DNA of 64,000 nucleotides from positions 46,227,226 through 46,291,225 of the forward strand of contig NC_054534.1 in the NCBI RefSeq assembly GCF_017654505.1, in the 5' to 3' direction. A program made the position numbers and the translations under genes. This DNA is from Polyodon spathula. Lineage: Eukaryota > Chordata > Actinopteri > Acipenseriformes > Polyodontidae. The notes beneath the pieces were generated by a model. That model made no database searches. It worked only from the letters and a program-made list of their open reading frames with translations, and was not told the origin of the DNA. Below, piece by piece: positions 22,735 through 32,862 of the stretch; the stretch's first letter is position 1; each line of letters begins with the position of its first letter.

Positions 22735-23275
22735 GAGAAGAAATTGGGGCAACCTTGTCCAACATCAAGCAAATAAGCACAATTGGAAAGCTGCTGGGGC
22801 CGAGCATTCACACAACTGTTGGTTCTAACTTGGCTTCTTTTTTTGATCGCTCCACTTTATCCCTCCACTTTACACTGAAATGCTCATCCCCTTATCAGCT
22901 GGGTTGTAACCAGAATAAAGATGCTGAGACACACATGTGCCAAGGAAAGTGCTCAACACAGACTGAAGTGTTCTTGGTTATCCTTACAAGCACTACTACA
23001 GAGAGAAAGACAGACAGGGAATGGGAGAGACGTCATCACAGGCGCAGACAAGTTTGCTTTGGGAAGACACACAGACAACATGCAGGTAAGGCAGAGGTAG
23101 ATGAGGGCACACATGGACAGATATTTAGCTCATACATACAAGAATGGAGCGATGAAAAAAAGAAGCCAAGTAGAAGCAACAATTGTTTGAAAGTTGGGCC
23201 CCAGCCCCTTTCCAATTGTGCAGATTTGCTTGCTGCTTGACAAGGTTGCCCAAATTGTTTCTCCTAACTTGACCT
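22735..23275. mobile_element. element with ~130-bp terminal inverted repeats (copy A)
   Basis: Left arm 22735-22870 and right arm 23140-23275 are inverted copies of each other (GGGGCAACCTTGTC, AGCACAATTGGAAA, CTAACTTGGCTTC and their complements). The interior (GTTGTAACCAGAATAAAGAT, GACAGGGAATGGGAGAG) reappears in inverted orientation inside a matching element at 60834-61615. A 169-codon plus-strand frame (22731-23240) crosses arms and interior but has no recognised domain, and it is not preserved as one frame in the other copy. It may be an independent foldback/MITE or the terminal part of the larger composite element. Confidence 0.8.
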
Positions 23276-23279
23276 TTTG

Positions 23280-23748
23280 TGTTTGATATCACCACTTTAA
23301 ATGACTGTTGTGTTTTCCTAACTTGTTTTTTTTACATTAATAATGTTTTTGTTATAGATATCACTTCTTTTTTTACTTCATCAAATAATGAATAAACCGT
23401 GGTAAAGCTATTCGAGAATGTGTATGGTAAATAGACAGACACAATACAAGAGAGTATTAAGTAGAGTAATATAAGAGAAGTGAGAAAAGATTTGAAAGTA
23501 AAATAATGGTAGAAGGGACTTTTGGACAGTATTGACAGTGTAAACATTGTATTCTTTTAGTTGCAAACGTACATCCATTAGGGACAAAACAATGTCTATT
23601 TTGGTAGGTATTGATATATTGATGTTTACGTAGGTACAAAACAACAATGTTATGAATGGTTAAAAAGGTACATATGCATGTCAGTGCTAAAGGGTAGTAT
23701 ACTAACATTTTAATGCTCAAAAAAATATTATTCTCCTTGTTATAGAGG
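23280..23748 (-). repeat. conserved block of the composite element, copy A
   Basis: This block is highly similar to the reverse complement of 60340-60830. A minus-strand frame here (23756-23457) reads MLVYYPLALTCICTFLTIHN and VVLYLRKHQYIN, and its counterpart in copy B reads almost the same. The predicted product is hydrophobic, has no domain I know, and could equally be untranslated element sequence. It lies downstream of the protease-like module on the coding strand. Confidence 0.75.
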
Positions 23749-23750
23749 TG

Positions 23751-23971
23751 TGTCACAAAGACGGCTGCAGTGGGTGACGTCAGACCAGAAACAGGAACCA
23801 GTTGGGTGGAGCTGAGCTATTGGTTTCGCTCAGCATTTAATGAATGAACAGAACAGTAAATAAAAAGGTTGTAACAAACAAAAACACAGGACACGGCACT
23901 TTCACCAAATTAAAGAGACAAACAAAACGAACTACACAGACAAACATGGTGAGCTGATATTACAACTATTA

Positions 23972-24007
<36 letters not shown>

Positions 24008-24295
24008 ACCTCCGTCTCCAATCCCGTTCTCCACTCATCGAACACACAACCCTGAGTGAGTGAAAACATGCTGTTTTTATGCTAATCAATCATTCAATTG
24101 GAGTCCCCATGCTCACATGTTACATTTTACTTGCACATGAAGTGCTGTGCAATCCTCGTGCCTAAATACAAATATACATTTTAAACACTCGCGTTACACA
24201 GACCTGTTTATATCCCGTGTACCAATGACTACACACCAACATTAACACACAACATACAACACAAAATAAACACAGGGGCGGGACACTTTGCCACA
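23751..24295 (-). repeat. 3' LTR
   Basis: 545 bp. The minus-strand start is TGTGGCAAAGTGTCCCGCCC and the end GTCTTTGTGACA. It is closely similar to the solo LTR at 25961-26565 (opposite strand) and to the 5' LTR remnant at 25734-25899. It contains a (ATT)n tract at 23971-24006 absent from the other copies. Confidence 0.85.
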
Positions 24296-24879
24296 TATAC
24301 CCCCCCTTGTGCAAAGCACACATGGCCTCAATGGACACCTCCCCACTTAAAATCCCCAAAGTCTCGCTCAAAGTCCTGGGCCAAGAACAGGGACTTTAAG
24401 GGATTGATGGGCGACAACGTTGCCAGTAGCCAGGCTGCTACTGGCCATGCTGTCAGCAGACATGCTGACAGTGGGGCGAATCTCCCCTCCTGCTGTACCA
24501 CTGGCAGCAGAAATGCTGCAAATGGTGCGGCTGTCAGCAGACATGCTGACAGGTCCCAGACTGACTGTTTCTGTCGGGCAAGTCCAGGAGCGGACAAGCT
24601 GCTGGGGTTGGTGGTCTCCAGACCTCCCCCAAGATCTCCTGCAGCGAAATATGCGGGGTAAGGTGTTCTTCTGACCTCTCCCCCCTTCATAGCCGGCAGC
24701 TCCCTCTGGTGGGGCTCCGGCCACACTGACTCCTGCGGCCAGGCGGAGCTGACAGCGACCCCTGGTGGTTCCGGCCACCCCAGGTGAAGCAGAGCCGGCA
24801 GCCCAGGTGATGCGGAGCAGCAGGCAACCCAAGGCGATGTGGAGTAACAGGCAACCCCAGGCGATGCCAGGCAGGAATC

Positions 24880-24970
24880 AAAAGGCGAAGTGAGGCAGGC
24901 ATCCCTGGGCGAAGCGAGACAGGCATCCTTGGGCGAAGCGAGGCAGGCATCCTTGGGCGAAGCAAGGCAG
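24880..24970. repeat. 24-bp tandem repeats
   Basis: Four or so copies of GGCGAAGCGAGGCAGGCATC plus CTTG, with an exact multiple-of-three period preserving the reading frame. Confidence 0.9.
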
Positions 24971-25194
24971 GGAGTCAGGACAAGCTGGGGTGCGGGTTTT
25001 GGCCCTCTTCTCGGCCACTGTGGCCGGGCAGTTCTTCCCCGTGCTTCCCTCAGCAGTCTATGCAAGGGCTGCTGAGGACCGCCAGCATCTAGTCCTGGTC
25101 CTCTGGTGAAGGGAGAGGTGGCTCCTGCTCCTCTCCCCCTGATGGTGATGGAGGCAGAGCCAGCTCCAGCTCCTCTCCTCGTGATGGTGGGAGA

Positions 25195-25380
25195 AGTGAT
25201 ACCAGCAGGCATTCATCCTCTGCTGGTGGGGGAAGTGATACCAGCAGGCATTCATCCTTTGCTGGTGGGGGAAGTGATACCAGCAGGTATTCATCCTCTC
25301 CTGGTGGATGGTGACCCAGCAGGCATTCACCCTCTGCTGGTGGGCAGGGACCCAGCAGGCATTCACCCTCTGCTGGTGGA
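25195..25380. repeat. 39-bp tandem repeats with internal hairpin
   Basis: Units contain ACCAGCAGGCATTCATCC and CTGCTGGTGGGGGAAGTGAT. ACCAGCAG and CTGCTGGT are complementary, so each unit can form a stem. Later units shorten to 36 bp or less, keeping a multiple of three. Confidence 0.85.
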
Positions 25381-25733
25381 AGTGGCAGAGGCATGTAATC
25401 TCCGGGTGACGGAGTTGAGAGCGGGGTGTAGTCTCCTGGCGACGGAGGTGGAAGCAGCGTGTAGTCTACCCTTGTTACAGGGGACGTGTGGCTCTCCCTC
25501 ACTTGCAGGGGACTGGTGCGGCTCTCCCTCTGGCTCTGAAGGCAAAACCAGCAGGCATTCTTCCTCTTCTGGTGGAGATGGGAGCTGCAAGTAGTCTACC
25601 TTCAGCCTAATGAGGATGCAGGTAGGCGTGGCTCCTCCCACTTGAAATGCAACCTGCTGGGGAAGTCCCATATCAGCAGCCAAGTAGTTGATCAGCACGG
25701 CTGCCAGGTTCACGAAGGGCACTGGGTAGAAAT

Positions 25734-25899
25734 TTTACATTTTACTTGCACATGAAGTGAAGTGCCTAAATACAAATATACATTTTAAATACTCATGTTA
25801 CACAGACCTGTTTATATTCTGTGTACCAATGACTGTACACCAGCATTAACACACAACATACAACACAAAATACACATACGGGCGGGACACTTTGCCACA
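25734..25899 (-). repeat. 5' LTR remnant
   Basis: 166 bp matching the first part of the 3' LTR (TGTGGCAAAGTGTCCCGCCC start; GTGTAACATGAG; AATGTATATTTGTATTTAGG). The rest of the LTR, the primer-binding site and the start of the coding region are deleted, and the coding remnant begins immediately afterwards. Confidence 0.8.
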
Positions 25900-25960
25900 T
25901 GTGTTATGAACTTAGGCCAATGTAAGGCATTTGTAAAGCATTCGATCTCTTCATAAAAGG

Positions 25961-26565
25961 TGTGACAAAGTGCCCGCCCCTGTGTGTATTTTCTGTATAT
26001 GTTGCGTGTGGTGTGTTATATGTTGGTGTACAGTCATTGGTACATGGGATATAAACGGGTCTGTGTAACACGAGTGCTTAAAATGTATATTTGTATTTAG
26101 GCATGCACAGCACTTCAAGTGCAAGTAAAAAGTAAAATGTGAGCACGGGGAATTGCACTTTATTAATTCACGTGCAGTTGTACCGAGACTCCAATTGAAT
26201 GATTGATTAGCAATCGATTCTTAGTACAGCTGCATAAGCAGCATGTTGTCACCCACTCTGGGTTGTGTGTTCGGTGAGTGGAGAACGAGATTTGAGACGG
26301 AGGTAAAGATAATAAGAATAGTTAAAAAGTATTAGTAGTAAAATATCTGCTCACCGTGTTTTGTTTAGTCCGTTTTGTTTGTCTGGTTATTTTGGCGAAT
26401 GTGCCGTGTCCTGTTTTTGTATTGTTACAACCATTTATTTTCTGTCTGTTTGTTTATTTATTCAATGCTGAGCGAAAGCATTCGCTCAGCTCCCCCAAAC
26501 TCCACATGTGTCATTTATTTCCTGGCTCTGGTCTGACTCCACCCACTCCAGCTGTCTTTCTGACA
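25961..26565 (+). mobile_element. solo LTR, same family, opposite orientation
   Basis: 605 bp starting TGTGACAAAGTGCCCGCCCC and ending GTCTTTCTGACA, flanked by AAGG on both sides (25957-25960 and 26566-26569). The uninterrupted equivalent in copy B reads AAAAGGCCAT, so this insertion site is verified within the window. It sits only about 60 bp from the minus-strand LTR element. Confidence 0.85.
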
Positions 26566-27065
26566 AAGGCCATATGGTTTGACTTCCATATTGCATTTCT
26601 TTGCCATGGTTTGACTTCAATGAGTGCATCATTTGCATGCACCCATTTTCCAGTAGCAACCACAGCAACAAGAGACATATAGTGTCCTGAAGTAACTCCC
26701 TGTCCTTGGTGTATGATAATGGAAGTTAATTGGTCATTCCTGTTGTTTTCAGTAATTTTGCTCTTCTGCATAGCTGTACACTTGGCATTGTGTCACTTTG
26801 TAATGGTCCAGTCTGCTTTGAACTGCAATCATTCTTCCTGCTGACTAAATAAGTTCACGTTTCATGTTTGGAGAAGTTTTGCATTGCCTACATTTGTTAC
26901 CAAAAATCGTTGCCCATTTGTCATTTCTATAAATAAGTTCTTCCAAACATGGAGTCTATACCAGCAGCTACATGTAGGGGTCTAGTACATAGAATGTCAT
27001 GACTTATTGTGACTGAAAAGATACTTCAAGACAAATTTCATACAATTTGGTGAGAAACTCTGCAA
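26566..27065 (-). pseudogene. ubiquitin-specific-protease-like C-terminal module (copy A)
   Basis: Minus-strand text in order: a zinc-ribbon-like CxxC stretch (KCRQCKTSPNMKRELI at about 26880), KITENNRNDQLTSIII, then GVTSGHYMSLVAVVATGKWV and HANDALIEVKPW (26771-26511 frame, whose last residues run into the solo LTR). GHY followed about 15 residues later by W-x-x-AND matches the His box and Asn/Asp box of peptidase family C19 (USP). The catalytic Cys box is not visible. Stops interrupt the upstream part. It lies downstream of a PIF1-type helicase on the same strand, as in copy B. The C19 assignment is moderate. Confidence 0.55.
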
Positions 27066-28010
27066 CATCTTGCTACTTACCTTTATTAAAGGATTCTCCT
27101 AAGAAGTTACAAATATCCACAGTAGTTAGAGATGCTGTGGATGGCAAGTGACCATAGTTGTGAACAAAGCTCCTGATAGCCTCTTGTTGACTGTGTTTTA
27201 ATGAATCCTTCAGAGGCTGCAAGTGAAGGCGACACTGCAATGTTGCAATGGATGGATGTGTAACTGCAAGTGTTCTCTTAGAAGATTGAGGCTTTTGCTG
27301 TTCCTGAACATTAGTTGTGGCTCGGTGAATGAAATGCACTCAATCTTTTACCTTGTGTTCCTTGTGCGTGATGGTCTCCTTCAAGCTTATCAACTTAGGG
27401 CAATAAATCCCTCTGAGCCTATTGTACTCTGCAACTGCAGTTTGAGGTGCCTTAATGCAGATGAGGTCAAAAAGTTGATAAGATGGACAACGCTTAAGAA
27501 TGTAGCTCTGAAAAATGCAATGAAACATAGGAGAAAATGGAGTTACCAAGATCCATCCTAACTGTTTTTAGAGTCTTACCCTAACATTTGTGAATGGTGA
27601 CTGCATGAGCACCAATGACTGGGAACTGGTCTCAAACAATGTAGACTCCATGTCCATGATATCAAACTTTGAACATAAACGTTCAAAGGTGTGGGTGACT
27701 CCACTGTTAAATTAGATGGTTATGGTTTTGACCACACTTGTGTTTTCTAGATAGTAGATAGTAGATAGAAGCTTCCCTATTGCCCCACTGAAGCACCAGT
27801 TTGCAGCCTATTTTGACTCGTATGGTAGTTTCCAGTCTAGCTGTACGGCAGCAACAGCCTTGTAGGCATTATTTTTTTCAGCACATTTTTCTGAAAATTA
27901 CAAGGGCAGTCCACAGTCCATAAGATGAATATCCTCTCCAGGCATACGATCAAGCACGGCAGTCTCGATCTGGTTACAGGCATCTACAGTAGGCATGACA
28001 CAGGTTAAGC
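27066..28010 (-). pseudogene. PIF1-family helicase C-terminal region (copy A)
   Basis: Minus-strand translation gives, in order, PTVDACNQIETAVLDRMPGE and DIHLMDCGLPL (about 28000-27900), KAVAAVQLDWKLPYES, IGCKLV (truncated), then QFPVIGAHAVTIHKC-stop-GKT (27629-27575), and finally KAPQTAVAEYNRLRGIYCPK (27549-27340 frame). The AHAVTIHKxQG box is the conserved motif V/VI segment of PIF1/RecD-type 5'-3' helicases such as those in Helitron-type transposons. Here the Gln codon is TAG. A Gln/Ser-rich 88-codon frame (27339-27073) links to the protease-like module. Walker A/B motifs are not present. A clear pseudogene. Confidence 0.7.
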
Positions 28011-29179
28011 CCTTGGGATGATATAACTAGGTAGCTATTTTTTTTTAAATTAGCAGTGGGAGAAAACCACTTCAGCAAGTACAGTAAAATCTTCCATAAC
28101 TGACGGACACTGTATCCACTGTAGATACTAATGAGGGCAATACAAATACAAAAGAAAAACAAGGGAAATACAGATCTTTTCTAGAAAGCTGGGAGTCTTT
28201 GTATAAATGGATTTTACATTTTTAAATGCTGCAATAACAGTTCTGCTTATGAAGAATCCACACTATAATTTGACAGAACAGGTGATTTATTTGCACTGTA
28301 GAGAACCTTGGTTTCCTCCATTGGTGCTTGAGCCATGCAGCACTCATGGAAACACCGCCTGTTCACCTATTAAAAGTGATTTAAAGCCTGGTTTTCAAAC
28401 AAACTGATTATCACTCACATTTATTGTATTGTGTTTTTAAAAAAGTAATTTCAGCTTTCAATCACTTAAAATATGCTGATGATAATGTAAACAACATCAA
28501 ACTACAGACAGGGAGTCCCAAGCTTTAAACATGTTACTGTTTACAAACAAGAACTCAACTTTATTATGAATATTGTGTTATTATGTTTTAAGAAACATAC
28601 TACGATAGTGTTCATTATGGTAATTGTTTGTTTATTAGTTTTAAAATATTTAGTAAAACGTGACCTATTGTTTGACCTTGTTAGTACAACTGGCCCCCTT
28701 TGCTAATGACATCTTCAGTATAAATCTCCACATTTTTGTAAAATGACTTTACATTTACTTCTAAAGATTCAACATGCTTCAGTAAATTCAAGCAATAAAC
28801 TTCATATCCCGTGCAGAGGGAGAACACAAACATAAAACACCATTAAGTGGGTTTGGCATTGCAAGGGAGATGAAGAGAGGTTTCACTGTTCTTATCGAGT
28901 GACAGTTTTCTAAGCATTATTTGTAAATGTCATTTCTACAACTTGTTAGAAAATTGACTTCCCTGCATTTTTAAAAATTAAAAATTAATCATAAAATCAT
29001 AAACTCACAATTTGCAAGATTAAATACGCTACTATACTCCTCCTGGGCACTGCCATAACAAGGTCACACTACTGTGATAATGCATGCCGATTGGCTCAGT
29101 GGATATGTCGGATTTTGCTCAATTAGAAGCCTGGCATGTAGCAAGAAAGAAATGATTATATATACATATATAAAAATAT
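28011..29179 (-). repeat. upstream part of the composite element, copy A
   Basis: 28680-29150 is the reverse complement of 59262-59650 with scattered differences (shared: GAAAATTGACTTCCCTGCAT, GATTGGCTCAGTGGATATGT, GCAATAAACTTCATATCCC). The part 28010-28680 has no counterpart in copy B, which is deleted there, and shows no recognised coding motif. Confidence 0.75.
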
Positions 29180-30502
29180 AAATAACAAAAATATAAACGC
29201 AACATGTAAAGCGTTGGTTTCATATTTCATGAGCTGAAATAAAAGATCCCAGAAATTTTCCATACGCACAAAAAGCTTATTTCTCTCAAATTTTCACAAT
29301 GCCTCTCACAATGTCACAGATGTCTCAAGTTTTAAGGGAACGTGCAATTGGCATGCTGACTGCAGGAATGTCCACCAGAGCTGTTGCCAGAGAATTGAAT
29401 GTTCATTTCTCTACCATAAGCCGTCTCCAACGTCATTTTAGAGAATTTGGCAGTACGTCCAACTGGCATCACAACCGCAGACCACGTGTAACCACGCCAG
29501 CCCAGAACCTCCACATCCAGCTTCTTCACCTGCGGGATCATCTGAGACCAGCCACCCAGACAGCTGATGAAACTGTGGGTTTGCACAACTAAAGAATTTT
29601 TGCACAAACTGTCAGAAACCGTCTCAGGGAAGATTATCTGAGTGCTCGTCATCCTCACGAGGGTCTTGACCTGACTGCAGTTCAGTGTTGTAACCGACTT
29701 CAGTGGGCAGATGCTCATCTTCGATGGCCACTGGCATGCTAGAGAAGTGTGCTCTTCACGGATGAATCACGGTTTCAACTGTACCGGGCAGGTGGCAAAC
29801 AGCGTGTATGGCATCATGTGGGCAAGGTGGGTTGCTGATGTCAACATTGTGAACAGAGTGCCCCATGGTGTCAGTGGGGTTATGGTATGGGCAGGCATAA
29901 GCTATGGACAATGAACACAATTGCATTTTATCGATGGCAATTTGAATGCACAGAGATCCTGAGACCTACTGTCGTGCCATTCATCCGCCGCCATCACCTC
30001 ATGTTTCAGCATGATAATGCACGGCCCCATGTCAAAAGGATCTGTACATAATTCCTGGAAGCTGAAAATGTCCCAGTTCTTCCATGGCCTGCATGCTCAC
30101 CAGACATGTCACCCATTGAGCATGTTTGGGATGCTCTGGATTGACGTGTACGACAGCATGTTCCAGTTCCTGCCAATATCCAGCAATTTCGCACAGCCAT
30201 TGAAGAGGAGTGGGACAACATTCCACAGGCCACAATCAACAGCCTCATCAACTCTATGCGACAGAGATGTGTCGCGCTGCATGAGGCAAATGGTGGTCAC
30301 ACCAGATACTGACTGGTTTAGTGATCCATGCCCCTACCTTTTTTTTTTTAAGGTATCTGTGACAACAGATGAATATCTGTATTCCCAGTCATGTGAAATC
30401 CATAGATTAGGGCCTAATGAGCTTATTACAATTAACTGATTTCCTTATATGAACTGTAACTCAGTAAAATCTTTGAAATTGTTGCATGTTACATTTATAT
30501 TT

Positions 30503-30515
<13 letters not shown>
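29180..30515 (+). mobile_element. Tc1-like transposon inserted in copy A
   Basis: The left end has CAAAAATATAAACGCAACAT and the right end carries the inverted form (TTGCATGTTACATTTATATT). The element lies in a TA-rich target and separates parts of copy A that are closer together in copy B. The interior encodes a broken DD34E transposase. Confidence 0.85.
29299..30310 (+). pseudogene. Tc1-like transposase, broken
   Basis: The start ATG at 29299 gives [20 protein letters not shown] and [20 protein letters not shown], the paired-type helix-turn-helix DNA-binding region, open to 29592 where a stop follows VGLHN. Later pieces in other frames hold [16 protein letters not shown] (first Asp), ADVNIVNRVPHG, MFQHDNARPHV (second Asp) and SPDMSPIEHVWDALD (Glu), ending at VALHEANGGHTRY. 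All three DDE residues remain, but at least four stops and frameshifts destroy the gene. Full family length would be about 340 residues. Confidence 0.9.

Positions 30516-30572
<57 letters not shown>
30505..30572. repeat. (TA)n microsatellite
   Basis: A TG run passing into perfect TA for about 60 bp, located between the Tc1-like right end and the dispersed repeat. Confidence 0.95.
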
Positions 30573-30574
<2 letters not shown>

Positions 30575-31285
30575 CAATGGTGGAGCTGCATTTGTGCCAT
30601 ATAAAAATGTGAGAAACGTCACCCGTGTGTGTGTGTCCATCTGTCTGCGATTATTGTTCTTATAAAGGTCGACGGTTATGCACCATACAGCGCTGTGAAC
30701 ACAGTTTATAGTTTCTGCATTCTTAAATTAAGGATAGTTCATACACTAGTATAGCCAGGGTGGTCTGTCAGCCCCTTCGACTCACTCATATGTGTTCGTG
30801 GGTTGCTTTGAGCTCCCTATGAGATATTCGGATTCAAATAAGCATGTTTTTACTACCAAACAATAATAATGAGAAATTCAATTAGATCACTCCTCTAAGC
30901 ACTGTATGTTGGCTTTTTTGCATAGCTGGGGATTTTTTTTTTACTTGGGTCAAGGTATGCGATTAAATGGTATTCCTTTCTGAATGTACTTTACATCTTT
31001 TCATCTGCAATCGGCAACACGATGGGGGAAAAACAGCTAGTTTATTTACTTATTATTATATATATATATATTTTAATATAATTTTGTCTGGAGTGGGGGA
31101 GCGGGAATCACAAAGAGTGGAGCAGAGCAAAGAAAGAGCGGAGCGGAGGATATTATGAGAGGTGAGCGGAATTGTTACCACTTCGCTCCGCTACCATTCT
31201 CTGAATTCAACACAGACGCTCACGTTTAAAATATATTGTCTTTAACACAGGATTTGCACATCACAGGAGAGTAGAAGTGAGTAAA
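30573..31285 (+). repeat. dispersed repeat, copy A
   Basis: Reverse complement of 58345-59000. Shared stretches include GTTCGTGGGTTGCTTTGAGC, CTCCCTATGAGATATTCGGA, GTGGAGCAGAGCAAAGAAAG and CACAGGAGAGTAGAAGTG. A 63-codon frame crosses it, but its coding potential is not conserved beyond KERAE. It forms the outer end of the composite element in both copies. Confidence 0.85.
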
Positions 31286-32801
31286 CTCTGTATCCCTTAT
31301 GTGGGTAAACGATATATTGCCCAAATTCAAAGTAGGTAAACAACGTTTACCTGTGTATACCCTAGACTACATCACTGAGTAAAACTCCAAAGAAAAGTTT
31401 AAAGTACCCTAGTATTGCCAGGCAGTCTCCCATCCAAGTTTTTCTTTTTTAGCAGACACACTTAGACAGGCCAACTTACTATTGTGACATACAATTACCC
31501 ATTTATACCGTCATGTCATGTTTCAAGTTCAAACAACGGTATTTTTTTTTTTTTTTTAATTATTATTTTTTTGTGCAATATGTGCTGTTTTAAAACATAA
31601 ATACATTTAATATAAAGATGTGGATGTCTCTAAAGCCACACGTCTGCACATGTAGGAATGTGTTTATTTTGTGTTATTTGTTTGCTTGTTTATTTCCAAT
31701 AGTAGCATTGATTCAACACTTGTTCATTGTGTGAAATCTGTTTTTTTTCTATAAGGCTGATGGAAAGGCATGAGGTATCAATGGGTGCAGATCATACAAG
31801 AAAAAAAGTGGATGTGCTACAAGAATCAGCTGAGTCAAAAATTGTGAATGCAACAGAGAAGCAGTTGCTGCTTTTCTTAAAATATCTGTCACAAGTTACT
31901 TTATATTTAACTTGTACTCCCTGCCCTTCATTATTTATTAATTGTAAAAATATATACTCCTATTAAGAATTAACAATATGGCATCAGTAACCGGCTAGCA
32001 CAGAAATCTTATGCACAGAAGTATAGTAATATAGTATCTAAATTAGTTGCGCAAAGGACTCTGGGATTGGGTAACTATTTTGGGAAACAGTTAATTCTGT
32101 AAATAATTGATTCTTGTTTTATTGCCGCTTTTATTGTTGTCATATTCCATTATTGTTTGAGAAAGTTGTTTTGCTTAATTGTTGTTGTTGTTGCTATATT
32201 ACCTCGTGAGAGTGTCTGCATGTGTGGCGGAGTGGGTTGTTAGCATGCAAGAACGACAGTGATTTTAAAAGAGCCTTGTGTCTGCCTCTACCTTCAGTTA
32301 AATAACCCAAAGCAGTGTTTATAAGCACCTGCACGCTTACAGTAATATTATAATTCAAGTCACCGATTCAACTGTGCCACCTTGTGTAGGTTTTTTCTTT
32401 TTTTAATGTTTATACTACAAGGTTTACAACATGTTTACCATAACATCGTTACAATAAATAAATCATATTGTGTTATGATCCATTTAAATACTGCAATTTG
32501 TAAATGTTTATTTGTAAAAACAGGTTAAACAGCTGTATTTTATTTACAGTCATTGTTGACAAGCACAGTCCGAGTGCTCAGAAAATTGACTTGTGCTCCA
32601 GTGTCAATGCCAATATCTTTTTTCATGCGGGACATCTAGTGTGTGTCTAGAAGCTTGTATAGAACGGTTATTGAAAATGTCCAAAAAAAAGAATATCTGT
32701 AAATCAGCTCATCACAAATGTGGCAAACTAAGGTGCTGCTTTGTTATTAAAAGAAAGTAGGCACCCATACACCTTTTTTCATATGAGGAGCTACTTCAGA
32801 C

Positions 32802-32862
<61 letters not shown>

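Larger units (their letters stand above)
24328..25722 (-). pseudogene. GC-rich tandem-repeat ORF of the LTR element
   Basis: Minus-strand open frames of 294 codons (25212-24328) and 119-137 codons (25722-25089) encode Pro/Leu/Ala-rich text with internal repeats. One is an 8-residue unit CLASPKDA encoded by 24-bp DNA repeats (about 24880-24970). The other is a 13-residue unit (PPAEDECLLVSLP) encoded by 39-bp repeats (25195-25380). The tail ends FLAQDFERDFGDFKWGGVH. There is no RT, protease or zinc-knuckle motif. A related ORF (LPEIVREVRRPAPTAAVL, EPHQGELPALKKGG) is in the second copy at 41.5-42.1 kb. Position suggests a gag or accessory coding region, but I do not recognise it. Confidence 0.55.
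23751..25899 (-). mobile_element. LTR retrotransposon, internally deleted, inserted in copy A
   Basis: On the minus strand: 5' LTR remnant (25899-25734), GC-rich coding remnant (25722-24328), purine tract ending AAGGGGGGG just before TGTGGCAAAG, and 3' LTR (24295-23751). Copy B of the host repeat shows the uninterrupted site (AGATGTTATGAAGTTAGG read on the minus strand of B). Here the flanks read TATAGAGGTG and TGTGTTATGAAC, consistent with a short target duplication of about 4 bp with one mismatch. No RT, RNase H or integrase text is present. Confidence 0.8.

Noticed and set aside
22731..23240. 169-codon protein driven by the TATA-like box at 22654
   Set aside because: The frame crosses inverted-repeat arms and the matching element at 60.8-61.6 kb does not keep it as a single frame, so coding function is not supported.
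24404..25594. Plus-strand GC-rich frames opposite the LTR-element ORF
   Set aside because: Shadows of in-frame tandem repeats. The LTR and purine tract orient the element on the minus strand.
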